NCBI GenBank assembly: GCA_026874595.1
Contig: CM049312.1
Span: 29,037,456-29,101,455 of the forward strand
Reading direction: 5' to 3'
DNA from: Sipunculus nudus
Lineage: Eukaryota; Annelida; Sipuncula; Golfingiida; Sipunculidae
Length of the DNA: 64,000 bases
The position numbers and the translations under genes were made by a program. Within the stretch, counting starts at the first letter, position 1; every line of letters starts with the position of its first letter. Below are positions 1-11,230 of the stretch, one piece after another. Below the pieces are notes generated by a model. That model ran no database searches. It saw only the letters and a list, made by a program, of their open reading frames with translations, and was not told the origin of the DNA.

Positions 1-217
1 ACCACATAAACAGGGTCAGAGAGGGGGGGGGGGGGGGTATGGGGTATGCAATCCCTCAATTACAAATCTTGAAATATCAATGTATGTGTTGCAAAGCTCC
101 AAACAAAGTATAATTATTGTTCAATTACCTGTTACTTTTTTATTTAACTTGTAACCAGGTTTGGTTGTCTGCGTTTTTACGTTCCCAGCAAAACGTATTC
201 AACAAGGAGGAACCGGA
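1..217. other. Non-coding flank with poly-G tract
   Basis: No gene is visible. A run of 15 G lies at 23-37. The rest is ordinary AT-rich sequence up to the outer edge of the fold-back element. Confidence 0.6.
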
Positions 218-627
218 GCTTTGTATACATAGTTTCAGGCTGGCCCAGTCAAAGAAATGGTTCTGACAGAGATATCAAACGGCTCTCACTGTGTCGCACG
301 TAGTGCCGGTACTGCTACCACGTGACAACTTACATAACTAATTACTACTCTCTGACCTTCTTATTTCATCGACTGGTAAACTTGGGCCGTTCTGGAGAGT
401 CGGCGCCACACATCACCGCCTTGCTGAACTAAGGTCTTTCCCAGTGACGTAAGGAGTAATTATAGTGGTCTTTCCCAGAATCTTTTTTCAAAACCAACAT
501 GGTTAATTCAGTAACCGCCTATTGTGGGCTTCCAGCTTGCTATATATCTATTCCCATTTTATCAGTCTTAATATGTTTAGGTCCTCGGCTATTTGAGTAC
601 GGCAAGATTTTAAACACTATATAATAA

Positions 628-964
628 GGCCAAAATAAAAACAAAGGTATGGTTCTCAGCTACTATTTTTCAGAAATCAATGCGGTCGGGCGGTTTTTTT
701 ATTTTTAATTTTTTTGGTATGTTTCGATAAAAATGTCAAATGATAAGGGAAAAGCATGATAATAACAGATTTATTTTGCTAAACAAGGAAAAGTACTACA
801 TAACAAAGGAAAGTGTATGATTTTATCTTCTTGAAAGAAATGTCCAAGTGGCTGTAGTTCAAAATGGTAACGTACTTTGGAAAATCAAAATAAAAATTTT
901 TGATGCGGGGGTTTAAAATTGATGCGGGCGGTGCCTGAGAACCATACCTTTTATTTTTTTGGCC
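628..964. mobile_element. Tourist/PIF-Harbinger-like MITE, copy A
   Basis: A 337-bp element starts GGCC and ends GGCC. Its terminal inverted repeats include AAGGTATGGTTCTCAG at 645-660 and the complement near 940-955. It is flanked by TAA at 625-627 and 965-967. A 3-bp TWA duplication is the known signature of PIF/Harbinger elements. The matching position in the right arm of the surrounding fold-back element (around 4262-4272) lacks the insert and serves as an empty site. There is no coding capacity. The full-length sister copy at 46957-47293 has exactly the same length. Confidence 0.85.
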
Positions 965-974
965 TAACCCTCAT

Positions 975-1525
975 CGTCACCCTGAGCTGAATGGATTTCC
1001 CCCTGAGCTGGCGTCTGTGATTGGCTGCATGGTATCAGTTGTTTTCCACATCTCTTTTAGGCGCACAATTCAAACAAATGTCAAATTGTCAATGAAGTTG
1101 AAAATCAGTGGGCATTGCATGCAAACACAACCAGGACCATTATGTCACCTGTTTTATATACATTAACGTCTGTTCTATAATCATAACATACATAAAGCCC
1201 GGGATGACGTCAACTTCCGCAACTAGTAAATGTATACATGACAAATGACGGTGTTGCAGCTGAAATAAACGTGCTGGAATTCGCGGTTAGTGTGGGGAAC
1301 TTTTATATTTGGAAGTTTAATCTTGTAAATAAAGATGTTTTCAACAAAAAGGCGCGCGATCATGCTTATAAAGCGGATAATTCTCCTGAATTCGGACTTG
1401 TGAAAAAAAGTTGTCTTTCCCGCGTAGCGGTGGAGTTCATTACCTTGTTCTCTTATAATGGGTATATCGCCCATACTCCATATGTTTACCGTTTCTAGGC
1501 CATTGTAGTGCTGGAAACGAGTGCC
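975..1525. repeat. Insertion-like segment in the left fold-back arm
   Basis: This stretch is present in the left arm but absent from the matching part of the right arm (around 4235-4262). It contains overlapping open frames of 83-86 codons on both strands (1223-1498) with no recognisable domain. No clear terminal repeats were found, so the nature of the insertion is unknown. Confidence 0.4.
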
Positions 1526-2519
1526 TGTGGTTTATCAGACCATTGCTTATCGCGGCAGGCCGGTTTTAAAATGTGTCTCCAGCTCGGCCAATCAGCGTGA
1601 GATATTCAGGTCCACACGCGACGAACGCAGTCAAACTCTTTTTAATGTACCGGCTGACTGAAACGATCACGACGTTCAGCGTGTTGGCAACTCAACAGGG
1701 GCATAACTTTCATGAGTAACTTGAACACTAACAAATGCCCAGTACAAAATCGATGCGACCTTGTCTACAATACACTGAAATTTGCCCATGGACCGTATGT
1801 TCGAACAGCAGAGATATATCATAGGACACGAAGGTCCATGTATGGACTTTCTGAAAACATGCATGATTTCAGTGCGAATGTTACCAAGCGGGTTGAGCTG
1901 TCTATTGCCTATGGGACGCTGTTAGCCTCCTCATAGCAACGATGCCATTCACAGGAGGCCAGGCAGCCTGATATGCAAATGCGAGGGAATCGTCAGGAGC
2001 CTTGTGACGCCCTAAATTGCAAATATCAGGGATTTGCCATAAGGACTTTACAGGGCTTTAATGATTAGAGGTAGAAATGAGTTACATCGCGTCTATCGGT
2101 ACATGGAATCACGTTTCATTTGAAGCATTTTAGCAGTCATCAATACACTAAAGCCCTGGCAGGGCTAACATCGTTTGAATTTGGATCAGGTAGCATTTCA
2201 ACTTCCGCACATATGCAACTAACTTCCTTTGGTTACATATTTTTTTTTCTGTTTGTCAACATGGGCGCATGTACCTTGTTTACTGACGTCCATCAAATAG
2301 GCAAGCTGGTATATCCATCAATAATGTCCTTAGCAGGAATTACCTTAAGTTCACTTATATGTACGCAGGGTAAGCCATTATTTACATAAATTCTACAGGC
2401 TAATTAAGACAGAGGATTAGCAGGCTTTAAGACTAAATAATCTGAACAGTGTTTTGTTTAATTGTCATTTAACAGAATATCAAAATCATCATTAAAAGGA
2501 CTAAAAGTGACACTATACA

Positions 2520-2705
2520 AGCCTCCCCTCGCCTTGTTCGATGAATCTCGTTTGACGACAATCCGCTTTGACAACCACCCCCGTTATGAAGACCACTTGT
2601 TTTGGTCCAGGACTAAATCATCATAAAAACCTCCTGCTAAATGGCTTCCCCGCTAACACGACCACTTTGCCTGGTCCCGCAGGTGGTCGTGTTAGCGAGA
2701 TTTCA
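2520..2705. repeat. Fragment related to pogo-like element ends
   Basis: Inside the fold-back loop, phrases such as GCTAACACGACCACTTTG and GGTGGTCGTGTTAGCGAG form an inverted pair. They resemble the GGTCGCATTAGCG and ACGACCAC phrases in the pogo-like element at 6536-7733. It is probably a small decayed relative. Confidence 0.45.
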
Positions 2706-5700
2706 CTTTATATTATATACCACTGGCCTCGTTTTAAATGGTCTTACCTTTTATTTAAATATTTCTTGTAGTCATACATAATATTAGTTCTTTAAATCTT
2801 TAATATACGTCTCACAGTCGAGACCTCTCACATACTGCTTCAAATTTTGATGATATGAATTTAAAATTAACAAGACAAATATTATTTTTATTATTTATAA
2901 GCCTATACAGTAGGTCTGAATTTATATTAAGCCTTTTTTTCTTTTTCTATACTGAATCAATTTAAGAAACTTCTTTTCTATATTTTAGATGTACTAATCT
3001 AATTATTATCTATTTATCTAAAATTACTTATCACAAGGAAATGAGCTGATAAATCACCATCCCATATTTCTGTAGAGTTTTTAAATAGATGAATACGTGA
3101 TAACTCATATTTTATAATCAGTTAGAGATGTCCTTAGATGATATAAATGTATAATTTCCCTCAGCGTCTGGATTAAGTCTGCCATTAAGCATATGAACGT
3201 TAAAAGAAAACAAACTTTTGTTGGGGTTTAGTCCATCTATCATGTAATAAACTATAGTGTTCTAGGTAGATTCACTGTCAGATATCATCAACTGACATGA
3301 ATTGAAGGTTTCTTATCCTGATAATCATGTACATTCCCCAGTTGTGTTTTTAGATTACCACGTATGACAATGTTGGGAACTTTATACAATATCAATACCT
3401 CAAATAATCTGTTGTCTTCTTACCACGAAATACCAGTATTCTCTGCATAATAATCATACATAACAGCGCCACCCCGATTCAAGATAACAACAATCCAAGT
3501 AATGTTTTTCCTATCATAATTTTAAAATCGATGACAATAATACTGTTTAATAAAATTATAGATATGTGACCATAATATTTAGCCCTGCCTGGGCTTTAGT
3601 ATTTGCGTGTACTAATAAAATGCTTAAAATAAAACGTAAATCCATGTACCGATAGACTTAACTCAGTGCCAGCTCTTATCACTAAAGCCCTGTAAAGTCC
3701 GTATGGTGAATCCCTGATATTTGCATATTAAGGGGCCACAAGGCTCTTTGAGGACCTGACGATTCCCCCGTATTTGCATATCAGGCTGTCACGCCTCATG
3801 TGAGTGGCATCATTGCTTTGAGAACGCCAACAGCGGTTCCTCAGCTCGACCCGCTTCGTATCATTCGCACTGAAATCATGTATTCAGGTATTCCATACAT
3901 GGACCTTCGTGTCCTATGATATATCTCTGCTGAACGAATATTACGGTCCATGGGCCAAATGTAAGTGCATATTGTAGACACTATCGCGACAATTTTGTAC
4001 CGACAGGTCCAGTAAAATTCCCGCTGCCGAGATGACAAGAGCAGCTGGCAGCATTTGTCTGAACCCGTGTATTAACTGTCAAATTGCTACACGCGAAGCG
4101 TGATCGTTTCAGTCAGCCGGTATTTTGACTGCGCTCATCGCGTGTGCACCTGAATATCTCGCGCTGATTGGCTGAGCCATAGATTGTTAGGCCTACGTTA
4201 TGTTTAAACAGGCCCACTTTGAAGAGTGGTGGTCCGATAAACGTTTACACTGAGGCTGAGGGTTATAGTATTTTAAAATCTTAAACTCATCTTAAGCGAC
4301 GGCCTAAAACTATTAAGACATATTAAGTGGGAATATTAGTAGCCAATGGGAAGCCCGGAATAGGCGATGACTGAATGAACCATGTTGGTTTTGAAAAAGA
4401 ATCTGGGAAAGACCACTGCTAACGTCACTGGAAAGGACCTTAGTTCAGCGAGGCGGTGATGTGAGGCGCTGACCGTCCGGGAAACTGCCAAGATTACCAG
4501 TACATGAAATCAGTGGTTCAGATGGTGGCAAATTAGTTATATGAGTTGCCGCAGGAGGCGGAAACGACACTAAGTGCGATACAACGCGGGAACGTTTTAT
4601 TTCTCTGTCAGAAGCAACAATTAAGTCATAACTATTTCATGGACTCGGCCAGTCTACATAATATTATACAAGAGTCAAAATTCTACGTGCTATAAATATT
4701 GCTGATTTAAATATTGGTTTCAGCAAGGAATAATACATGTCAGTTGTTAAGGTAACTGCTGCATGTCAATTTGATGACTGGGAAATTTAGAAAGAACACG
4801 GACATTATTTTACCATGGTAACTGTTAAGATTCCAAAATATGAAAACTAGAATTAAGCAGAAGTTTGTAAAATGAGCCGACCACTTAAGATATTAATTAT
4901 TAGAATTTCACACATGTAGAGTTTTTTCTTGCTTGGTTATCTTAAGGAAGTGGTGACTTGGTGCTGCTGATTGTTTTAATGTAACATTTTAACTAAGGTG
5001 ACTACGGAGCCCGGGAGACGACATGGTGAAAAATATTTACCAATCCGTGCGCACGAATTACTAATTCGTGGCCACGAATTACAAATCCGTGCGAACGAAT
5101 TACTAGGTGTGAAAAAATATATTTCCAAGTTGGAAAAAAATATTAACTAATTCGTGGCCACGAATTACTAACTCGTGCGCACGAATTATTAGCCAATGAG
5201 AAGCAAACACACATCGACTCAGTCTAGGCACAGGCTGGCAGTTTCAGCGGGCACACACGGTTGTCAAAATGAAGCCCAGCGTCTTCCGATAGTTCCGAGA
5301 CTTCCTACCTTGGAAAATTCGGAACTCTGTATATTGAAAATAAAAAGGGCTTTAAGCGATACTTAAAGAATATAAATATAAAACTCACAGATCCAGTTGC
5401 CGTGCATAGTGGAAAATTTCTAAGGCTTTCTCTGGTAAAAAAAACAACTTACCTTATCATCGTTCGGGCATAATGGAACATTATTATAGACAAAGCCGAT
5501 CAAGCTGAAATTTTAACAGTTATTTTGCTTCACAAAGTAACTCCAGTTACAGTTCTCAATCGCCATTTGACGGTGATGCTAAATTGCAAATTACGCATAA
5601 ACTAGGTGAAATGAACTTCACAGAATTTCTCATGTCATATTTGGGATTCGCTTTCCTGACAGGAACACATAAACATGATATGTTTGAAAGCCAATAAGCG

Positions 5701-5749
5701 TTTGGATTATTTTAATAAATTATAAATTCCAAGTCTCTATGAAAGTTTT

Positions 5750-6376
5750 AGATCGTAAGTATAAATCTTTAATACGTTTAGTACTGGAGTATGGTGTTTT
5801 AATATTAAACAATTGTTCTGTCAGACAGTTTTATATCAACTGGAGAGTATACAACGGAAAGCATGTTTAACATGTACTGGAGCGCTCTCGACTTCGAGCA
5901 CTGGAGCTAGGGTAAAAGATCTAAAATGGTCAAGTATAAAAATAAGAAGAGAACTGGCTATACAATCCACATTTTATTAAATGATTAACGGACTAACACC
6001 AGATTATCTGCTAATATATTAACTCAAATACTGTTTCATGCTCCGCCCTATACAGTCCGCGCAAATCGCATTTGCCAAAGATACTGAGGTTCAAACGGAA
6101 ATACTGTCGCTTTTCTTTTCTTCCAATTTTCTTTTCTTTCCTTTCTATAGCCTGCAAACTTTGGAACAGTGTCATATATTTAAGTCTACTTCAATCGATT
6201 CCTTTAAGGAAAATGTTCGTGACTATTTAAACCCTGCCTCTCGAGAAATATACAGTTATTATTGCGACAATCATCGTCAACATGAAATTATCCATACTCG
6301 GTTACGACAAGGTGTCAGTTACTTAAATCAATACCTATTTTCAATAGGAAAAACTGATGTTTTTTTATCTAATTGA
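5750..6376 (+). pseudogene. LINE reverse-transcriptase C-terminal remnant
   Basis: Conceptual translation across several frames gives the order usual for the C-terminal end of a non-LTR retrotransposon ORF2. A LIRLVLEYGV-like stretch at about 5766 and a CSVRQFY segment come first, then RRELAIQS and a NGLTPDYLL-like motif near 5980-6015. In the last open frame (6038-6376) come SIDSFKENVRDYL and IHTRLRQGVSYLNQYLF. The LEYG, GLTP, SFKENV and HTRLR...LN..L motifs are family landmarks. At least two frameshifts or stops break the frame and the upstream RT core is absent, so it is a 5'-truncated dead copy. It lies within the palindrome-ended element. Confidence 0.7.
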
Positions 6377-6474
6377 TTTGCTCGATATGGACTGAGACGT
6401 ACGCCTACCAGTAATAATATACGTATAAGTATCAGTGTATGTGGAATGTCAATCTGTATTAACGTATATTATGT

Positions 6475-6478
<4 letters not shown>

Positions 6479-6535
<57 letters not shown>
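6479..6535. repeat. (TA)n microsatellite
   Basis: An almost uninterrupted TA run. Its last TA is also the left target dinucleotide of the pogo-like element that starts at 6536. Confidence 0.95.
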
Positions 6536-6538
<3 letters not shown>

Positions 6539-7733
6539 TGGAACCCCACAATTACGACCACCCTAGGGACTGAGCAAAGTGGTCGTAATTTGGGGGTGGT
6601 CGTATTTGTGAAACTCTTACCGTGGTCGCATATAATGTGTATAATATTTAATGTGTATCAGAGTTTATCTATTGCATATCTTTAATGTGAATTATAACAA
6701 AATTTTTTACTTAGCGGAGGACCCTTATTATGAATGTTTTTTGTGTGTAGCTGAACATATTTTTTCATAAAATTAATATACATGTCCACATACGTAGTGA
6801 CTGATGATTAACAAATAATAACACTAAGGCAATACTATTACAACCTACTGAATGCATATTGAACATAATACATGGCTGTCATATATTTAGCCTTCCGCTT
6901 GAGTATATATTGAGTGCACTCGAGTTTTCCCGACGCTAAACTGCTAGGCCATTTGGTGCTGACTGCGCGTGGTGTTTGCCGCCTTGATTAACGCCACTTT
7001 ATCCTTCAAGGAGAGCTCTTTCAGAGGCATGGTTGCCTAACAGCAAGCAAGTTAAATGCAAACTTAACCAGTAGAGAAATAAACTGACAACGATCTATCA
7101 GAAAAGGCAAGTTAATGTGAGGGATTTTCCCCCCATGCAAGCTTTATTTATACATTTTACTGACTGCTCAATACTCAGTGTCAGTAAGGTATGAACACAT
7201 TAAGGATTAACTAGGTCATTAATTTTACCAATGAGGATCGAACAATATGTGATGAGTTGAAATACTTAGGGTAGCTGTAATACAGGTGATCACTGAGGGC
7301 AATTAGCATCTGGCCCCAGGTCAGACCGGCTCATTAAATAATCAGGCCGATGGTTACCCTCTTTGATCTATAACCAACACCTCAACGAGTCTCAGCGAAG
7401 TCACCGAGTCGGGAAGATATGCGGGACCAGATTAACACTCAGGTTAAGAAACCTTGTTACCCGCTTTGATCTTTCGTTAAGGCGCCTGTGACAAGACGCA
7501 GCCATTGACTCGTGACAAATGTTGTTTCAGTACTTCTCGGAGGTGGTCGCATTAGCGGGGTCGCATTAGCGCTGGGGCCAGGAAATCTGGTCGTAATTCT
7601 GAATTCAGGGGTGGTCGTAATTTTGAGTCATTTTTAAACATAAATAAACTAAAAAAAATTCGGGACCAAGCAAAATGGTCGTAATTGTGGGGTGGTCGCA
7701 ATTGTGAGGTGGTCGCAAGGCGGGGTTCGACTG
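6536..7733. mobile_element. pogo/Tc1-mariner-like non-autonomous element
   Basis: The left end reads CAGTGGAACCCCAC and the right end is the complement of CAGTCGAACCCCGC. Both are flanked by TA (6534-6535 and 7734-7735), the known target duplication of the Tc1/mariner group. Both subterminal regions repeat the phrase GTGGTCGTAATT in inverted orientation, next to a GGGAC(T/C)(G/A)AGCAAA-type block. The 1.2-kb interior has no transposase frame. CAGT(G/C)GAACC termini are typical of pogo/Tigger-type elements, so the family assignment rests on the ends alone. Confidence 0.75.
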
Positions 7734-8157
7734 TATATCTTATCGTGTGTGAATATATGTGCACTTTTCCAATCTGATCATTTAAATATACATATATGCA
7801 TTCATGTTAATTTTTCACTTTCTTTTAATTTATATATGCAGGAGAGCAATTGCATTAGCCTTATCGGCTACTTTATTATCCTATTGAAATAAATATTTTC
7901 CACCTTGGAAATATATTTTTCACACCTGGTAATTCGTGCGCACGGAATAGTAATTCGTGGCCACGAATTAGTACTTCGTGCGCACGGATTAGTAATTCGT
8001 GCGCATGGATTAGTAATTCGTGCGCACGAAATTATTAAATATTTTTTTCCACCTTGGAAATTTAAGTTTTCACACCGAGTAATTCGTGCGCACGAATTCG
8101 TGCGCACGAATTAATAAATATTTTTCACCATGTCGTCTTCCGGGCTCCGTAGGTGAC

Positions 8158-9604
8158 GGATAGGCGAAGTGAGACATTTTTTTAAAGAAGTATACTGCTA
8201 GTAGGTTAATAGATATGTTCGGCATATCATTATCAACGTTCCATTAGCATGCTAATTCTTGAACATAGTAAGGTTTCAATAAAGCGAAGCATTTAATAGA
8301 GGTAAATTATAATTCCTTACTTCAAATTTCAGGAAAAAAAGATACGGAAATACGAGATTCCCTTGTTTTTAATTTGAAAATTTATTTATCTAACCAGTCT
8401 TTGGAGTAGATATTTATCAGCAAATATTGTATTTTGGAGGTTACTCACGGAGGGAAGTGTTAATGTGAAATAAAGGACAGGAATCCTAATTCTTGATTAT
8501 TTTGTTTGTACAAATGTTTTCTGTCTGGTACTATGGTGCCCTGTAGAATATCAATATAATGAATAAAATAAAGAATAACAATATAATGAATAAAAAAAAT
8601 CCTAACATATAACATTATAATAATCTGGTCAGATTCTCTGGTCGTATGTTTAGGTGATATCATGTGATAATTAACTGGCTATAGAAAGAGTATCCACTTC
8701 TACAACCATGTCGAATATGCGTTTATACTGTAACATTCTCTGTGTTTCAATATATAGATAGAGTTGATATGCTACTCTAGTCTGTCTAGCCTTACGGCCA
8801 CGCAGGACAGGTGTTAATCAAAACAAAGCCTAATAAAAAATACCTTTCACACAAGATACCATCAATATTCGGTAATAAAAACAATTAAAGCAGTAAAGTA
8901 GTCAGAGACAATATATATAGTTAACTCTGTCATTATCAAAAAAGAAACTTTGCATTGTGTAATGGATCCAAGGTTGTATCACAGGTCATCGAAATTCATT
9001 CTCTATCTTTTGAATTAATTTACCAACAGGCAGTCACACCAATAAAAATAACAAAAACAAACACCCAAGAGAGTTGGCGGAGTTATAACAAGAGAAGACC
9101 ATAGATGATTATAAATGATGTCCATCCACTTGTACACAACTGCATCCTACTTTATTTTCAGGATTTTGGCGTACGTGGTAAAAAAAATTATTCGATACAC
9201 GTCCCCTTTAACCAAACTGTATCTGCAGATAGATTTTTTCATGGATACTTTTCTCGGAGAAGTAACGTGATGCATCCCCGCGCCTTTATCTAACCGTGAC
9301 AGATTTATTTCATCCGGTGTCTCGAAACCCCTCATGGGGACTACCATTTTGCGTACACAAAAAAATCGGTTGTCGCAGGTCGCTTATAAAAACTAGATGT
9401 GGTCGGACAATGGTCTTCGTAGGGCCCCGCGTTTCTGCTAGTGCTGGACTAGTTTACATATGGGTGAAAAATTAAAGTTAAATTTGAAAAATATGAAAAA
9501 CAGAAACAGGTTTTTATCCATATGCATGAGGGAAATAATCCTACTAGATCAAATGATATTAAAGAAGATATGCCTGAAATAATGTGTGCAATAGAAAATC
9601 ACCG
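8158..9604. other. Intergenic, no recognised feature
   Basis: AT-rich sequence with short unsupported open frames (for example 9105-9347 on both strands) and no recognised motif, RNA gene or element end. Confidence 0.5.
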
Positions 9605-10303
9605 AATGTAGTCTGTTAGCCATATTTGATTTTGAGCAAGTCTGTAATTCAATAGGTCTGGAGCCCTCATAGGCACTAATGATCCCTGTAAAATTGGGAA
9701 AGCTGCAGGAGGTTGTTGTTGATCAGGCTGTGGCGGCCTTATTGGAATTCCAACAGGTCTGTAATTCAATAGGTTTGGAGCCCTTATATGAGCCAACCAT
9801 CCCTGTAAATTTGGAAAAGCTGCAGTATGTTGTTGTTGAGTTATCGCGCGCGAACGAAAATCATCGATTGGGCTGTGGCGGCCATATTGGAATTCCAACA
9901 GGTCTGTAATTCAATAGGGCTGGAGCCCTCATAGGTACCAATCATCCTTGTGAATTTGGGAAAGCTGCAAAAGGTTGTTGTTGAGTTATCACACGCGAAA
10001 AAAATCAGCGATCGGGCTGTGACGGCCATATTGGAATTCTGACGAGTCTGTAATTCAACAGGTCTGGAGCCCTCATAGGCACCAATGACCCCTGTGAAAT
10101 TGGGAAAGCTGCAGTATGGTGTTGTTGAGTTATTGCGTGTGAAAGAAAATCAGCGATTGGGCTGTGGCGGCCATATTTGAAATCTGTAGTCTGTTAGCCA
10201 TATTTTATTTTGAGCAAGTCTGTCATTCGATAGGCCTGGAGCCCTCATAGGTACCAACCATCCCTGTGAATTTGGGAAAGCTGCAGTATGTTGTTGTTGA
10301 GTT
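9605..10303. repeat. Five-unit minisatellite, period about 145 bp
   Basis: The phrase TCTGTAATTCAATAGG, or a close variant, recurs at 9641, 9758, 9903, 10047 and 10219. Each is followed by GGAGCCCTCATAGG, GGGAAAGCTGCA and GGCTGTGGCGGCC-type blocks. Spacing is 117, 145, 144 and 172 bp. The array starts and ends with the same phrase TGTAGTCTGTTAGCCATATTT (9606 and 10190). Open frames on both strands simply read through the repeat. Confidence 0.9.
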
Positions 10304-10390
10304 AGAAAGTGTCACTGACGGAAGGACGGACTGACACGGTGATCACTATAGGCCACCGCTTTTCAAGCGGGGCCCTAATAATTGGTATAA
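10304..10390. repeat. Conserved-looking dispersed-repeat fragment
   Basis: The stretch with GTGTCACTGACGGAAGGACGG, followed by ACACGGTGATCACTATAG and a small AAGCGGGGCCC hairpin-like block, resembles a motif common in bivalve interspersed repeats as I recall it. No borders can be defined here. Confidence 0.3.
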
Positions 10391-10722
10391 CGCTAGAGAT
10401 AATCATGAGTCAAACAGTGAAACGTCACGTGATTCATATTAGATATAAGATACATATAAATGTGTTTCTTGTAACTACCGCTGCTGCTGAGATAAATGTA
10501 TTTTGAAAATACAACACTTCATATACTTGAGCGTATCAAATGATCAGATTTTGCCATCAGCTAGTAAAGGATCTTGACACCTTTACAACACGTGCTAAGA
10601 CACACGTGAAACAGAAGTCCATATACTGCTGGGAATAAGATCCGATATGTCCCTCTTGCCGGGTCTTCCGAAGATAATGCAATGAGTGATTTCCTTACCA
10701 TTATAATGTGAACATCCGGGCT

Positions 10723-10740
10723 GGGGGGGGGGGGGGGGGG
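10723..10740. repeat. Poly-G tract (G18)
   Basis: Uninterrupted run of 18 G. Other long G or C runs lie at 12080-12100 (C), 13132-13147 (C), 29918-29943 (G26), 30781-30792 (G), 30852-30867 (C) and 41509-41524 (G). Confidence 0.95.
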
Positions 10741-10954
10741 TCTTTACCTACTCGCCATTGTCACTCAGTCTCATATTCCATTGTGCTTTCTGAGGTGATA
10801 TACTGATGCGATGACGGATTTTAGAACTCAGTAGTTATGTATATTCAGGGTATATACTAATTAATGCCAGCTATTCACCTGCCATATCTTTAATATTTGT
10901 GTGGCGACTTCTCAGCTTACTCTATGCGGGCTTATATGAACCTCACATTGATTC

Positions 10955-11230
10955 TTGCTAAGCGAGGCTATTATTACGCCCCTTTAACGGATGAGGCTGT
11001 TAATTTCCAAGCTGATAATTAAACACGTTACATGTGATCTTGTTGACAAACACGAAAACTCTGTTCTGATGGATCTAAAAGGTTTACTTGTTATTTGTGG
11101 TTAGATCATCTGAACAGTATAAGATCTTCTCATTTGCAAAACTCTGGGTGTTCTGAATTGGCGCCAGTTGTCCTTGCTGGACGTGTTGGATTACGGCCTG
11201 TGGTCATTCTGACGGGCCCCCACATCTAAT
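10955..11230 (+). repeat. Dispersed repeat, copy 1
   Basis: Shares ACGCCCCTTTAACGGATGAGG-type and TTGTTGACAAAC blocks in the same order with 17575-17815, and more weakly with 13800-14050. All three copies lie in the same orientation in the flank and intron of the GPCR gene. No coding capacity or clear ends were found. Confidence 0.5.

Larger units (their letters stand above)
218..4673. mobile_element. Large fold-back (inverted-repeat) element
   Basis: The left arm (about 218-2172) reads as the diverged reverse complement of the right arm (about 3586-4673). Matching landmarks include CATGTTGGTTTTGAAAA-type sequence near 4381 against its complement near 485, ATATCTCTGCTG near 3922 against its complement near 1810, and GGGCTTTA near the inner edges at about 2145 and 3595. 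The left arm is longer because it gained a MITE (628-964) and about 550 bp of further sequence (roughly 975-1525) absent from the right arm. The loop (2173-3585) shows no transposase. No clear target duplication was found at the outer edges, so the ends are approximate. Identity is weaker than in the other inverted repeats here, which suggests an older insertion. Confidence 0.8.
5003..8151. mobile_element. Element with palindrome-array terminal inverted repeats
   Basis: Both ends share the inverted terminus TACGGAGCCCGG(G/A)AGACGACATGGTGAAAAATATTTA. Just outside lie identical GGTGAC hexamers (4997-5002 and 8152-8157), which looks like a 6-bp target duplication. Inside each terminus is a series of roughly 18-bp palindromes around TTCGTGCGCACGAA or TTCGTGGCCACGAA: about five between 5041 and 5190 and about seven between 7930 and 8113. 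These are interleaved with a TTTCCA(A/C)(C/G)TTGGAAA palindrome-like spacer next to TTTTTCACACC. No transposase is seen; the interior holds a LINE fragment, a TA microsatellite and a pogo-like element, so this copy is non-autonomous. I cannot assign a superfamily. Confidence 0.8.

Noticed and set aside
7905-8114. CRISPR-like array of palindromic repeats
   Set aside because: Eukaryotic context, repeats about 18 bp with almost no unique spacers, and they form the inverted end of an element.
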